Positions 37,902 to 49,006 of a stretch of DNA of 64,000 nucleotides are shown here, one piece after another (within the stretch, counting starts at the first letter, position 1; each line of letters begins with the position of its first letter). The stretch comes from Planomonospora sp. ID82291 (GTDB lineage: Bacteria; Actinomycetota; Actinomycetes; Streptosporangiales; Streptosporangiaceae): contig NZ_JABTEX010000004.1 of the NCBI RefSeq assembly GCF_015711645.1, forward strand, positions 434,001 to 498,000. Reading direction: 5' to 3'. Position numbers and translations under genes: made by a program. The notes beneath the pieces are model-generated. The model saw nothing but the letters and a program-made list of their open reading frames with translations, was not told where the DNA came from and searched no databases.

Positions 37902-40259
37902 GTGGATGCTGTGCGGAGCGGACTCGGGGAGCGGTTCCGCCAGGTCGCCCGGGCGGGGACGGCGCTGGCGGTCCTCGCCGCGCTGCTCGTCGCCGTGCCC
38001 GGCATCGTCCTGTCGGCCTGGGTCGGGACCGTGCTGCGGGAGGCGCAGCAGCGCACCGCCGAGCAGCGGGTGGACCGGCGCGCGACGCTGATCACCGAGG
38101 CGGTGGCGACCGAGAGCGGCCGGTACACGGACGCGCTCCGCCTCCTGGCCGCCGCGCTGGGATCCCACGAGCGGCTGACGAAGCCCGAGTTCGACCAGGC
38201 GACGGGGGCGCTGCAGGGCATGCGGCTGGCCGGCGCGACCTCGATCGCCCTCCTGGTGCCGGCCACCGACGAGCAGATCCCGCGCGTGCAGGAGTTCTGG
38301 CGCCGCCGGGGCGTGCCGGACCTGGTCCTGGACCCCCGGGGCCGGGGCGGGGAGCACGTCTTCTCCGTCCTCAGCAGATCGCTGGACGGGTCCGCCCGGA
38401 CGGCGACCGGGATCGACGCCACCCAGGCCGCCGAGTCCGCCCGGGCCCTGGCCGTCGCCCGCCGCAGCGGTCAGGTCACGGTCTCCGACACCTACCGGCT
38501 GATCCGCGACCGCCACCTGCCGCCGGAGCGCAGGCAGCTCTCCTTCGTGCTGACCGCGCCGGTCTACCGGCGGGTCGAGGGCGGCCGCAGGCCGTTCGTC
38601 GGCTGGGTGCTGATGGGGGTGCGCGGCAGGGACTTCATCGAGGCGACCCTGCGGCGCGCCACGCAGGGGATGACCGACGTGCGGCTGCTCGCCCGGCACG
38701 AGGACGGCGCCCTGGTGCCGCTGGCCGGGCTGTCCGGGGGCTCCCGGCGGGACCTGCCCCGCGACCTGCACCGCACGACCTCGGTGCGGGTCGCCGAGCG
38801 CGACTGGCAACTGGAGATCGACTCCTCCTCCGCGCTGCTCCCCGGCGCCCGCAGCCCGCTGCCCGCCCTCGCCGCCGCCGCGGGGACCGCGCTGAGCCTT
38901 CTGCTGGCGGCGCTGGTGTCCGTGCTGGTCGGGGGCAGGGCGCGGGCCCGGGCCCAGGTCGTGGCGGCCACCGCCGAGCTGCGCGCCGCCGAGGCCGACG
39001 CCCGCCGCCAGGCCGCCCTGCTGACCGCGGTGCTCGACAGCGCCAGCGACGGCGTCGGCGTGGTCGACGGGCAGGGCGGGTTCCTGCTGCACAACCCCGC
39101 CGCCATGGAGATCCTCGGGGTCATGCCCACCCCGGGAGGGCCCGAGACCTGGCAGGGCCACTACGGCATCTTCCTGCCGGACGGCAGCGCGCCGTTCCCC
39201 GCCGAGGACCTGCCGATGGTGCAGGCGCTGGCCGGCCGGCGGGTGGAGCAGGTGCCGATGATGATCCGCAACCGGGCCCGTCCCGAGGGAGTGGTCATCT
39301 CCGTCTCGGCGCAGCCGCTGGACCCGTCGGGCGGGCAGTCCGGTGCGGTGACGGTCTTCCGTGACATCACCGCGATGCGCGAGTACGAGGCCGAGCTGGC
39401 CGCGTTCGCGGGAGTCGTCGCCCACGACCTGCGCCGCCCGCTGACCGCGCTGCGCGGGTTCGTCGAGCTGGTCCGCGACGAGCTGGACGAGCTGGCCGGC
39501 GACCACCCCGGCGGGTCTCCCGGGGCGGCCGGTGCCGGGGCTGCCGGTGCCGGGGCGGCACGGGATCCGGCGGCGCAGGCCGTGATCGGCGAGTGCGTGC
39601 GCCAGCTGGACCAGGCGCTGGCGGGCATCACGCGGATGGCCGGCCTGATCGACGACCTGCTGGCGTACGCCACCGCCCGGGACGCCGCGCTGCACCCGGC
39701 GGAGGTCGACCTGGACGCGCTGGTACGGGAGATCGCCGCGGAGCATCTGGCCGCGGCCGCGACCGATTCCGGCCGCCCGCCGCCCCGGGTCGACGTCGGC
39801 CCGCTGTCCGCCGTGCACGCCGACCCGCCGCTGGTCCGGCAGCTGGTCGACAACCTGGTCGGCAACGCCGTCAAGTACGTCCGGCCCGGTCACGGCGCCG
39901 AGGTGGAGATCCGCGCCCTGCCGGCCCCGCCGGGGCGGGTGCGGATCGAGGTGGCCGACCGGGGCATCGGCATCCCGCCCGGCCAGCACCAGGCCATCTT
40001 CGCCGGATTCCACCGCGCCGCCGGCGGCGGCTACACCGGAACCGGTCTGGGCCTGGCCATCTGCGAGCGGATCGTCGAGCGGCACGGCGGCACCATCACC
40101 GCCGAGGACAATCCCGGAGGCGGCGCCCGGTTCCGCTTCACCCTGCCCGCCGCCCCGGGCGGATCCGGCGGAGAAGGCGGATCCGCCGGGGACACCGGAT
40201 CCGCCGGATCCGCCCGGGGCGGAGAGGGCGACGAGGACGGTGGAATCCGGGCGGAGTGA
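37902..40259 (+). CDS. Orphan membrane sensor histidine kinase with PAS domain
   Basis: About 785 residues. Transmembrane helix 1 is near the N-terminus, then a large extracytoplasmic sensor region (CHASE-like; about 40-310), transmembrane helix 2 (LALAAAAG... SLLLAALVSVLVGG), a PAS domain (VLDSASDGVGVVDGQG), HisKA with phospho-acceptor His in VVAHDLRRPLTAL, and HATPase (DNLVGNAVKYV, DRGIGIPPG, GTGLGLAI). The C-terminus is Gly/Ser-rich. No response regulator gene is adjacent. The start is uncertain: GTG 37866, 37902 and 37911 are all in frame. Confidence 0.82.
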   Translation: MDAVRSGLGERFRQVARAGTALAVLAALLVAVPGIVLSAWVGTVLREAQQRTAEQRVDRRATLITEAVATESGRYTDALRLLAAALGSHERLTKPEFDQATGALQGMRLAGATSIALLVPATDEQIPRVQEFWRRRGVPDLVLDPRGRGGEHVFSVLSRSLDGSARTATGIDATQAAESARALAVARRSGQVTVSDTYRLIRDRHLPPERRQLSFVLTAPVYRRVEGGRRPFVGWVLMGVRGRDFIEATLRRATQGMTDVRLLARHEDGALVPLAGLSGGSRRDLPRDLHRTTSVRVAERDWQLEIDSSSALLPGARSPLPALAAAAGTALSLLLAALVSVLVGGRARARAQVVAATAELRAAEADARRQAALLTAVLDSASDGVGVVDGQGGFLLHNPAAMEILGVMPTPGGPETWQGHYGIFLPDGSAPFPAEDLPMVQALAGRRVEQVPMMIRNRARPEGVVISVSAQPLDPSGGQSGAVTVFRDITAMREYEAELAAFAGVVAHDLRRPLTALRGFVELVRDELDELAGDHPGGSPGAAGAGAAGAGAARDPAAQAVIGECVRQLDQALAGITRMAGLIDDLLAYATARDAALHPAEVDLDALVREIAAEHLAAAATDSGRPPPRVDVGPLSAVHADPPLVRQLVDNLVGNAVKYVRPGHGAEVEIRALPAPPGRVRIEVADRGIGIPPGQHQAIFAGFHRAAGGGYTGTGLGLAICERIVERHGGTITAEDNPGGGARFRFTLPAAPGGSGGEGGSAGDTGSAGSARGGEGDEDGGIRAE

Positions 40260-40308
40260 GCGGGTGCGCCCGGCCCGCCCGAGCCGTCCCGGGCGGTCCC
40301 GGACGGAG

Positions 40309-40581
40309 TCAGCCCGCCTCGGTCATCCCCCCGCGCTGCGCGCGGTTCTGGTTCTGCCGGCGGACGGCCAGACCCATGTCCACGGCCGCCACCACGGCGA
40401 GTACGGCCATCACCGCGGTGATCCAGCCGAGGCCCGCGGCGAAGCTGAGCACGCCGATGGCGATAGCGGCGATCATGGCGAACGATCCCAGCCGGATATG
40501 GACCACGTCACGGGGCGTCGCCGGGACCATCGTCTTGCCGGTCCTGGACGTCTGCTCCGGACGCTGCGGTTCGGAAGTCAT
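40309..40581 (-). CDS. Small two-helix membrane protein
   Basis: A 90-residue protein with a polar N-terminus (about 1-30), two adjacent hydrophobic helices (about 32-52 and 55-72) and a basic, Gln/Asn/Arg-rich C-terminal tail. ATG 40581 has GGAGGAGG at good spacing. No family recognised; function unknown. Confidence 0.65.
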   Translation of the reverse strand: MTSEPQRPEQTSRTGKTMVPATPRDVVHIRLGSFAMIAAIAIGVLSFAAGLGWITAVMAVLAVVAAVDMGLAVRRQNQNRAQRGGMTEAG

Positions 40582-40724
40582 CTCACACCCTCCTCCGTAT
40601 ATCAGACCGCTCCCGTACCCACGGCGACCTGTCCCATGCACCCCGCCGGGGTCGGGACCGTACGGCCGTGCGGAGGTGGAGAGGCCCCGGTGAATGTTCC
40701 CCGGCGGGGTGGGAAGGGGCGGTG

Positions 40725-40756
40725 AACCCGGGAACCCGGGAACCCGGGAACCCGGG
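40725..40756. repeat. 8-bp tandem repeat AACCCGGG, four copies
   Basis: Four exact copies of the palindromic-core unit AACCCGGG lie in the 216-bp region between the small membrane protein and the ChaB-like gene. Self-complementary CCCGGG units can form hairpins and may act as a terminator or recombination spot. Confidence 0.8.
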
Positions 40757-40797
40757 CACATGGGAACACGGACGAGCGGAGAAGAGGTGATCGTGCG

Positions 40798-41190
40798 ATG
40801 CCGGCACGCGAGGAACTGCCGTCGACCCTGCGGCGCTCCCCCCGGAAGGCGCAGGAGACCTGGATCAAGGCGCACGACTCGGCGGTGGAGAGCTACGGAG
40901 AGGGCGAGCGGGCGCACCGCACGGCGTTCTCCGCACTGAAGCACTCCTTCGAGAAGGTCGGCGACCACTGGGAGCCGAAGCCGGAGAAGGGGCCGTCGGA
41001 CGCCCAGGCGCGCCGGAGCACGCCCGCGGCGGGGAAGACCGCCGAGGGGGTGGACGCGTCCGCGTCCAAGGAGCACCTGTACGGCATCGCCCGGCGCCTG
41101 GACGTCCGGGGACGGTCCGCGATGACCAAGGCGCAGCTCGTGGAGGCCATCAAGAAGGCGAACAGGAAGCACACGGCGGACGCCCGCTGA
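40798..41190 (+). CDS. ChaB-family protein with C-terminal Rho-N/SAP-like domain
   Basis: A 130-residue basic protein. The N-terminal half matches ChaB (LPSTLRRSPRKAQETWIKAHDSAVESYGEG), a small regulator associated with cation transport in E. coli. The C-terminal part (KEHLYGIARRLDVRGRSAMTKAQLVEAIKKANR) is a Rho-N/SAP-type helix-loop-helix that often binds nucleic acid. This fusion is common in actinobacteria. GAGGTG lies about 9 nt upstream of ATG 40798. Confidence 0.78.
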   Translation: MPAREELPSTLRRSPRKAQETWIKAHDSAVESYGEGERAHRTAFSALKHSFEKVGDHWEPKPEKGPSDAQARRSTPAAGKTAEGVDASASKEHLYGIARRLDVRGRSAMTKAQLVEAIKKANRKHTADAR

Positions 41191-41289
41191 CCTGCGCCGG
41201 GCCGGGACCGGCAGCCGCCTGGCCGGGGCCCGGCCCGGTGCCCGGACGCCGGGTTCCGGCACCCGGCCCCTGGAGCGCGGTATTTTTCC

Positions 41290-41316
41290 GAAGATTCTTC
41301 CCGTCGCCGCTATAAG
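41290..41316 (+). promoter_or_regulatory. Candidate catalase promoter with GAAGATTCTTC palindrome
   Basis: GAAGA-T-TCTTC (41290-41300) is an 11-bp palindrome in a rare A/T-rich patch, 10 bp upstream of a TATAAG -10 box (41311-41316). Its position overlaps the -35 region, where a peroxide-responsive repressor or activator (Fur/PerR/CatR or OxyR type) could act. The regulator gene is not in the neighbourhood. Confidence 0.4.
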
Positions 41317-41375
41317 CCGACCGGCCGAGGATAGGAAACGCCGGAAGCGAACGCCGCAGGGAGGGAAGCGTCATC

Positions 41376-43037
<1,662 letters not shown>

Positions 43038-43064
43038 GGCCGCACCCGTCCGCGGCGCGCCGGT

Positions 43065-43184
43065 GCCGCAGATCGGCAGCGATCCCACGCCCAGGCGCGC
43101 CATCTTCCCGGCGGCGTCGATGACCGTCTCGTCCGCGTTCACGCATTCCGCGTTCGGAGTCATGATCTCCCGTGCGGTCGTCGT
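43065..43184 (-). pseudogene. Remnant of a CBS-domain protein, N-terminal 40 residues
   Basis: The minus strand reads TTAREIMTPNAECVNADE, then TVIDAAGKMARLGVGSLPICG, matching the start of the first CBS domain of the common actinobacterial tandem-CBS proteins (MTTAREIMTP...). At the expected start codon the sequence is ACG, and similarity ends at about 43065, just before the catalase stop at 43037. GGAGC resembling a ribosome-binding site is still upstream. The gene appears truncated by an event that joined it to the catalase 3' end. Confidence 0.6.
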
Positions 43185-43284
43185 CCCCGCTCCTTTCGGA
43201 GGTTTCGGAATCCTGCGGTCTCCCGCCGCGGACCGGCTGAAATCGTGCCGGCATGAATGGTGGGCACGGGGATAGAAGGGACCC

Positions 43285-43827
<543 letters not shown>

Positions 43828-43920
43828 CCGCCCGCCCGCCTGTCCGCTCGTCCGACCGCCTGACCGACGGGGACCGCGCACGCCGTTTCCCAGCGGGGAA
43901 TCGCGGGTAGGCCGGGCGCG

Positions 43921-45372
43921 GTGTCCGAGATATCAAGATTGCAGCGCTATGTGCCCGCGCAGCGGGACCTCCGGGTCCGGCTGCGGCTGTCCGTCACCGA
44001 GTTCCTGCTCACCCCCCTGCTGATGGTGCTCGGGGCGGTCGCCCTGGCGCTGGGCTCCGTGCTGGTGGACATGTCCTCGCCGGGCTGGTCCCCGGAGGTG
44101 CGGAACCTCTTCCTGCGGCTGTTCCCGCACGAGAACCTGGTCGGCATGCTCCGGGTGATCGCGACCGGGCTGGTCACGGTGACCACGCTCACCATCTCGG
44201 CCCTGCTGGTGGCGATCTCGCACACCGCCACGACCGTCGCGCCGGTGGTGTTCGACCAGTTCCTGCGGCGCCGCGCCAACCAGGCGTACTTCGGCTACGT
44301 CGCCGGCTGCGCCACCTACACCTACCTGGTCATGGCCGTCTCCCGCCCCCGCTGGGCCGGGGTGGGCGCGCTGCTGGCCGTCGTGCTGGCGGCCGGGGCG
44401 CTCGTCCTGCTGGTCTTCATGGCCTACGTCATGATCGACCAGATGCGCCCGACCTCCGTGGTCCGTTCGATCCAGGACCTGGCCTTCACGGCGCGCCTGC
44501 GCCAGCTCCCGCTGCTCGCCCGCTCCCGTACGGCGCCGGCCGTCGAGGGCGAGTCCCTTCCGGTGACCACCCGGGCGACCGGGTACGTGGTGGACATCAG
44601 CACCGCCCGCCTGGAGAAACTGCTCGCGCCGGCCGGGGACCCGGCCGAGGACGCCGTGGAGGTCGCCTTCCAGGTGCGGATCGGCGACCTGCTCGCCTAC
44701 GGGGACACCGTCGCCCGCATCCGCGGGGGAGACGAGGAGTCCCGCCGCCGGATCGCCGACGACGTCCTGGACTGCGTGACGATCGACCGGGTCCGCAACG
44801 CCGACGTCGACCCCGACCACGCCATCGAGCAGCTCGGCAACATCGCCTGGGCGGCCACCTCCACCCGGCAGAACCCCGACGTGGCGCTGGCCTCCGTCGG
44901 CGCCCTGCGCGACCTGTCGGCCCGGTGCGCCGCGGCCGGGATCCCCGCCGCCGAGGCGTACGGGGGACCGCTGCCGGTGGTCTACGACGACGCCCTGCAG
45001 CGGCGGATCGTGGCGGCGCTGGTGGACCTGGTGGTGGTCAGCACCTCGTCCCGGCAGCACCAGACCTGCGCGGTGGCGCTCTCGACGCTGGCGGAGATCC
45101 TGCCCCGGCTGCCGGAGCGCGACCGCGACCTGGCCGTCACGAGCCTGCAGCGGGCGCTCCCGGCGATCCTCTCCCACGTGGCCAGCGTGGAGATGGGCCG
45201 CGGCCTGGCCCGGCTGCGCGCCGCGTTCGACACGATCGGCCGGGAGGACATGGCCGACCAGGTCCGGGACATGGGGCCGCGGCTGGTCCGGGAGAACGGC
45301 CTGGAGGACGATCTCATCGACCACCTCGACGACAACGACCTCACCGGACCCCGGCCGTTCCGCTTCCGCTGA
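43921..45372 (+). CDS. DUF2254 family membrane protein
   Basis: A 483-residue predicted membrane protein with four transmembrane helices in the first 180 residues and a large cytoplasmic C-terminal domain, matching DUF2254 (ISALLVAISHTATTVAPVVFDQFL then ANQAYFGYVAGCATYTYL). The function of the family is unknown. GTG 43921 starts it, 93 bp after the isochorismatase-like gene. Confidence 0.85.
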   Translation: MSEISRLQRYVPAQRDLRVRLRLSVTEFLLTPLLMVLGAVALALGSVLVDMSSPGWSPEVRNLFLRLFPHENLVGMLRVIATGLVTVTTLTISALLVAISHTATTVAPVVFDQFLRRRANQAYFGYVAGCATYTYLVMAVSRPRWAGVGALLAVVLAAGALVLLVFMAYVMIDQMRPTSVVRSIQDLAFTARLRQLPLLARSRTAPAVEGESLPVTTRATGYVVDISTARLEKLLAPAGDPAEDAVEVAFQVRIGDLLAYGDTVARIRGGDEESRRRIADDVLDCVTIDRVRNADVDPDHAIEQLGNIAWAATSTRQNPDVALASVGALRDLSARCAAAGIPAAEAYGGPLPVVYDDALQRRIVAALVDLVVVSTSSRQHQTCAVALSTLAEILPRLPERDRDLAVTSLQRALPAILSHVASVEMGRGLARLRAAFDTIGREDMADQVRDMGPRLVRENGLEDDLIDHLDDNDLTGPRPFRFR

Positions 45373-45380
45373 CCGGAACG

Positions 45381-45492
45381 GGTCCGGGTCACCGCCGGTC
45401 CGGGTGTGCGGCGGTCCGGGTCACCGCCGGTCCGGGTCACCGCCGGTCCGGGTCACCGCCGGTCCGGGTGTGCGGCGGTCCGGGTCCGCGGC
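45381..45492. repeat. 16-bp tandem repeat, seven units of two types
   Basis: Units GGTCCGGGTCACCGCC and GGTCCGGGTGTGCGGC alternate without gaps from 45381 to about 45492. They span the end of the convergent sensor kinase gene and encode its Arg/Asp/Pro/Thr C-terminal tail (stop at 45421). Confidence 0.85.
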
Positions 45493-48141
45493 GGGCAGCC
45501 GGACGGTGAAGACGGTGCCGCCGCCCTCCCGGGGCGCGGCGGCCACGCTCCCGCCGTGCGCCTCGACGATCGCCCTGGTGACGGCCAGGCCCAGCCCGGT
45601 GCCCTTGATCCCGGCCTCCTGCGCGGTGGAGGCGCGGAAGAACCGGTCGAACAGGCGCGGGTACTCCTCGGCGGGGACGCCGATGCCGGTGTCGGCCACC
45701 GTCACCGCGACCGCTCCGCTCACGCACTCCTCGGCGCGGTGACCGCCGTCCCCGTCCCCGTCCCCGTCCGCGTCCTCGTCGCCGCCCCCGTGCCCGTCCT
45801 CTCCGCTCCCGCCGTCGCAGCCGGCGGTGACGGTGACGGCGCCGCCGGCCGGGGTGTACTTGACGGCGTTGGACAGCAGGTTGTCGAGCACCTGGCGGAG
45901 CCGTACCGGGTCGGCGTGCACCGGCAGGTGCACGGCCAGGTCGGTGGTGATGGTCAGGTCCTTGGCCGCGGCGGCGGCCCGGTGGTCGTCGACGGCCTGG
46001 CGGACCAGCCGGGTCAGGGAGACCGGCCGCGGATCGACGGCCACCTGCCCGGCGTCCAGCCGGGCCAGGTCCAGCAGGTCGTCGACGAGCTGCTGCAGGT
46101 GGGTGCTCCTGCGGTCGATGACGTCGGCGAACATCCGCGGCTCGTCCTCCAGACCGGGCACGTCGGCGAGCATCTCGGCGTAGCTGCGGATGACGGCGAC
46201 GGGGGAGCGGATCTCGTGGCTGACCAGGGCGACCAGCTCGTCCTTCATCCGGTCCAGGTCCCGCAGCCGGTGGACCTGCTCCTGCTCCCGGGCGAGCAGG
46301 CGCCCGAGTTCCTCCTCCAGCCGGTGGCGCTCGGTGACGTCGGTGCAGATGCCGTCGGCCATCAGCCGTCCGCCCTCGCGACGGGGCGTGGCGCGGGTCC
46401 AGATCCAGCGGGTGACGCCGTCCAGGCCGATGACGCGGTACTCGGCCCGGCCCGGTCTGCCGGAGGCGACCGCGCGGTGGAGTTCGTGGAAGGCCGGCAG
46501 GTCGTCGGGGTGGACGCGGCTCTCGGTGAAGGCGGCGACGTCGATGCCGAGAGGGACGTGGCCGCCCAGGATCCCGGCGGTGCTCTGGCTCTGGTAGGTC
46601 CGGCGGGCGCGGCCCCCGTCGTCGATCTCGACGGTCCACACCAGGTCGTCGAGCTGGGCGACGACCTGGTCGAAGCGGCGCCGGCTGGTGGTCAGGGCCA
46701 GGGCGAGGTCCTCGGCGCGGCGGCGCTCCATGAACCGGCCGATGTGCGCGCCGACGCCGTCGAGCAGGTAGAGCAGGTCGTCGTCGCGTTCCTCGACGGC
46801 GTCGGCGAAGAAGGTCAGGACGGCCAGCACCCGCTCGCCGCTGCGCACCGGCAGCCCGACGGCGGTGTGCAGCCCCGCGTGCAGGGCGTGCGGGGTGCGC
46901 AGGAAGCCGCCGGGTTCGGTGTGCAGGTCGCGGACCCACACCCCGCGGCCGGAGGCCCACACCCGGCCGGGCAGCCCCTGGCCGGGGCGGACGGTCATCA
47001 GCTCCGGACCGGTGAACCCCGACAGGTCGCGGCCCGGCTCGACCCAGGAGCCGGTGCGGGAGATGCGCTTCCCCCCGGGGTCGACCTGCCAGTACTCGCC
47101 GCAGCTCCAGCCGAACGCGCCGGCGATCGCGCCGATCACGCCGCAGGAGGCCCGCTCGACGGAGTCGGCCTCGGCGAGCGCCTTGAGCACGGCGTGCTGG
47201 GCGTCGCGGAACATCCGGACGCGGTGCTGGCCGGTGATGTCCTGACCGGTGATCATCGCTCCGAGGCGGCGTCCGTCGGCGGTCTCGACCGGCCGCCCGT
47301 TCACCAGGAACCGGTGCGAGGGATCGCCGGGCGTGCGGACCACCACCTGCTGGTCGCCGAACCGCTCGCCGGCCAGCGCGCGGGCCAGCGGCACCCGGTC
47401 GCCGGGGAGCAGGGTCCTGCCGTCGGCGGCGAACAGCCCGAAGGCCGGCGCCCACTCCTCGATCGCGATCGGCTGCTCCGAGGCCTGGAGGATCTCCCGC
47501 ATCGGCCGGTTGAAGCGGACCAGCACGCCGTCGCCGTCGCAGTACACGACCGGCGCGTTCAGGCTGTCCAGCAGTGCGGACAGGAACGTCCGCTCGTCCT
47601 CCAGCTGCCGCCGGAGCTCCCGGTCGGTCAGCCACGCCGCGATCACCGCCTCCGCCGTCACGGCCAGTTCCTCCAGGGTCCGCAGCTCCTCCGGGCTCCA
47701 CGGACGGGGGCGGTGGTCGATCACGCAGAGCGCGCCCAGCGCCTGGCCGCCGGGCTCGTGCACCGGGACCCCGGCGTAGGCGGCCGGTTCCCCGCGGAAG
47801 ACGGCGACGATGTCGCGCCACCGCTCGTCGCCGCGGGTGTCGGTCACCGCCAGCGGGGCGTCGTCGAGGACCAGGTGGCGGCACACGGACTGCGACAGGG
47901 GGCTCTGCCGCTCCGGCGGGGACGGGCTGGACCCCTCGGCGCTGAGGGTCACCTGCCGGTCGCCGGCGATCAGTGAGATCCGGGCGACGGGCACGTCCAG
48001 CAGCCGGGTCGCCATCCGGGTCACCCGGTCCAGCAGCGGCATCCGGGGGACGTCCAGCAGGCCGGTGGCGTGCAGGGCCTCGATCCGCCGCGCCTCGCCG
48101 ACGCGGTCCTCGGCCGTGTCGGCGCGATCCTCGGTCTTCAT
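45421..48141 (-). CDS. Orphan multi-sensor histidine kinase (GAF-PAS-GAF-PAS)
   Basis: A 906-residue soluble kinase. Order: N-terminal GAF (about 20-165), PAS (about 185-310), second GAF (about 320-460), PAS with PAC (about 490-610), HisKA with His in LVSHEIRSPVAVI, and HATPase (DNLLSNAVKYTPAGG, DTGIGVP, GTGLGLAV). An acidic DEDADGDGDGDGG insert interrupts the ATPase domain and the last about 20 residues come from 16-bp DNA repeats. No transmembrane helices and no adjacent response regulator. GGGAGGGGGGAG precedes ATG 48141. Confidence 0.87.
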   Translation of the reverse strand: MKTEDRADTAEDRVGEARRIEALHATGLLDVPRMPLLDRVTRMATRLLDVPVARISLIAGDRQVTLSAEGSSPSPPERQSPLSQSVCRHLVLDDAPLAVTDTRGDERWRDIVAVFRGEPAAYAGVPVHEPGGQALGALCVIDHRPRPWSPEELRTLEELAVTAEAVIAAWLTDRELRRQLEDERTFLSALLDSLNAPVVYCDGDGVLVRFNRPMREILQASEQPIAIEEWAPAFGLFAADGRTLLPGDRVPLARALAGERFGDQQVVVRTPGDPSHRFLVNGRPVETADGRRLGAMITGQDITGQHRVRMFRDAQHAVLKALAEADSVERASCGVIGAIAGAFGWSCGEYWQVDPGGKRISRTGSWVEPGRDLSGFTGPELMTVRPGQGLPGRVWASGRGVWVRDLHTEPGGFLRTPHALHAGLHTAVGLPVRSGERVLAVLTFFADAVEERDDDLLYLLDGVGAHIGRFMERRRAEDLALALTTSRRRFDQVVAQLDDLVWTVEIDDGGRARRTYQSQSTAGILGGHVPLGIDVAAFTESRVHPDDLPAFHELHRAVASGRPGRAEYRVIGLDGVTRWIWTRATPRREGGRLMADGICTDVTERHRLEEELGRLLAREQEQVHRLRDLDRMKDELVALVSHEIRSPVAVIRSYAEMLADVPGLEDEPRMFADVIDRRSTHLQQLVDDLLDLARLDAGQVAVDPRPVSLTRLVRQAVDDHRAAAAAKDLTITTDLAVHLPVHADPVRLRQVLDNLLSNAVKYTPAGGAVTVTAGCDGGSGEDGHGGGDEDADGDGDGDGGHRAEECVSGAVAVTVADTGIGVPAEEYPRLFDRFFRASTAQEAGIKGTGLGLAVTRAIVEAHGGSVAAAPREGGGTVFTVRLPAADPDRRTPGPAVTRTGGDPDRR

Positions 48142-48237
48142 GCTCCCCCCTCCCCGAGCATCGCTTCCTATCCGGCTCAGGGGGAGTGAGTCCTATATAT
48201 CCGTTATATACCAAAAATCTGCGCGCGGCCCCGGGGC

Positions 48238-48912
48238 TCAGCCCTCGACGTCGGTCGCCCCGTGCGGCGCCCCGACCGGCTTGGACTCCGGCGATCCCCG
48301 CTGGCGCAGGTACACCGAGAGCACGACCATCGAGAGCACCGCCAGGAACTCCGACTGCCAGTTCTGCAGGGTCCGGTTCCAGAAGTCGGCCGAGGTGACG
48401 TACCCCCACCAGTTCAGCGGATCCTGCAGCCGGGAGAGCCGCTCGGCGTTCCGGCTCGCCAGCCCCGCCACCGACTGGCCCAGCCACGACAGCAGGAAGA
48501 CCAGCCCCATCACCAGGCCGAGGGAGTTGCCGTACAGCGTCTGGCGCAGGCCCGTCGCCCGGGCCCAGGCCGGGCCGCCCGGCCGGGCGTACCGCCCCGT
48601 CTGCTGGTCGGCGTCGCTCTCCGGGCCCTGGTCGCCGGGCTTCTTCGACTCCGGCGAGCCGCGCTGCACCCACCAGACGGTGGCCAGCACGAACAGCAGG
48701 AACTGCAGGTACTCGGACTGCCAGTTCTCCGCCACGTCGACGGCGAAGTCCGAGGAGGTGACGTACCCGGCCCAGGAGACCGGCGCCCCGCCCTCGGCGA
48801 GCCGCCGGTCGTTGGCGGCAGCGGTCCCGGCCACGGACTGCCCGGCCAGCGCCAGCGCGAACAGGACCAGGAAGAACAGGCTGAGCGCGTTGTCCCTGGC
48901 GAAACGTCTCAC
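48238..48912 (-). CDS. DUF6766-like membrane protein with internal duplication
   Basis: A 224-residue protein of two similar halves, each with a hydrophobic helix ending in GQSVAG, a middle GYVTS(S/A)DF motif, NWQSE(Y/F)L leading into a second helix, and closing QRGSPESK. So it has four helices and a tandem-repeat architecture. Function is unknown. GTG 48912 has GGGGAG immediately upstream. It is preceded, 8 bp away, by a 27-residue membrane ORF, forming a small operon with the gene at 49007. Confidence 0.72.
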   Translation of the reverse strand: MRRFARDNALSLFFLVLFALALAGQSVAGTAAANDRRLAEGGAPVSWAGYVTSSDFAVDVAENWQSEYLQFLLFVLATVWWVQRGSPESKKPGDQGPESDADQQTGRYARPGGPAWARATGLRQTLYGNSLGLVMGLVFLLSWLGQSVAGLASRNAERLSRLQDPLNWWGYVTSADFWNRTLQNWQSEFLAVLSMVVLSVYLRQRGSPESKPVGAPHGATDVEG

Positions 48913-48920
48913 GGCTCCCC

Positions 48921-49004
48921 CTACCGCTGCAGCAGGCCGATGGCGAAGACGTACGCCAGGCCCGCCGCGATGACGACGACGGTCACGGCGAACATCACCC
49001 GCAT
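48921..49004 (-). CDS. 27-residue single-helix membrane micro-protein
   Basis: A short ORF reading MRVMFAVTVVVIAAG then LAYVFAIGLLQR. It is almost entirely one transmembrane helix with a basic residue at each end. GGAGG lies 7 nt before ATG 49004, its stop is 8 bp before the DUF6766-like start and its ATG is 2 bp past the stop of the gene upstream. The strong ribosome-binding site and tight packing in a three-gene operon support a real micro-protein, perhaps a partner of the DUF6766-like membrane protein. Confidence 0.6.
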   Translation of the reverse strand: MRVMFAVTVVVIAAGLAYVFAIGLLQR

Positions 49005-49006
49005 GG

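Noticed and set aside
36594-40085. 1163-codon minus-strand ORF over the ROK and sensor kinase genes
   Set aside because: Antisense shadow with low-complexity translation; the plus-strand genes have complete domain motifs.
43921-45372. DUF2254 protein considered as a mechanosensitive channel
   Set aside because: Four helices and a soluble tail, but no MscS or MscL motif; only the DUF match is supported.
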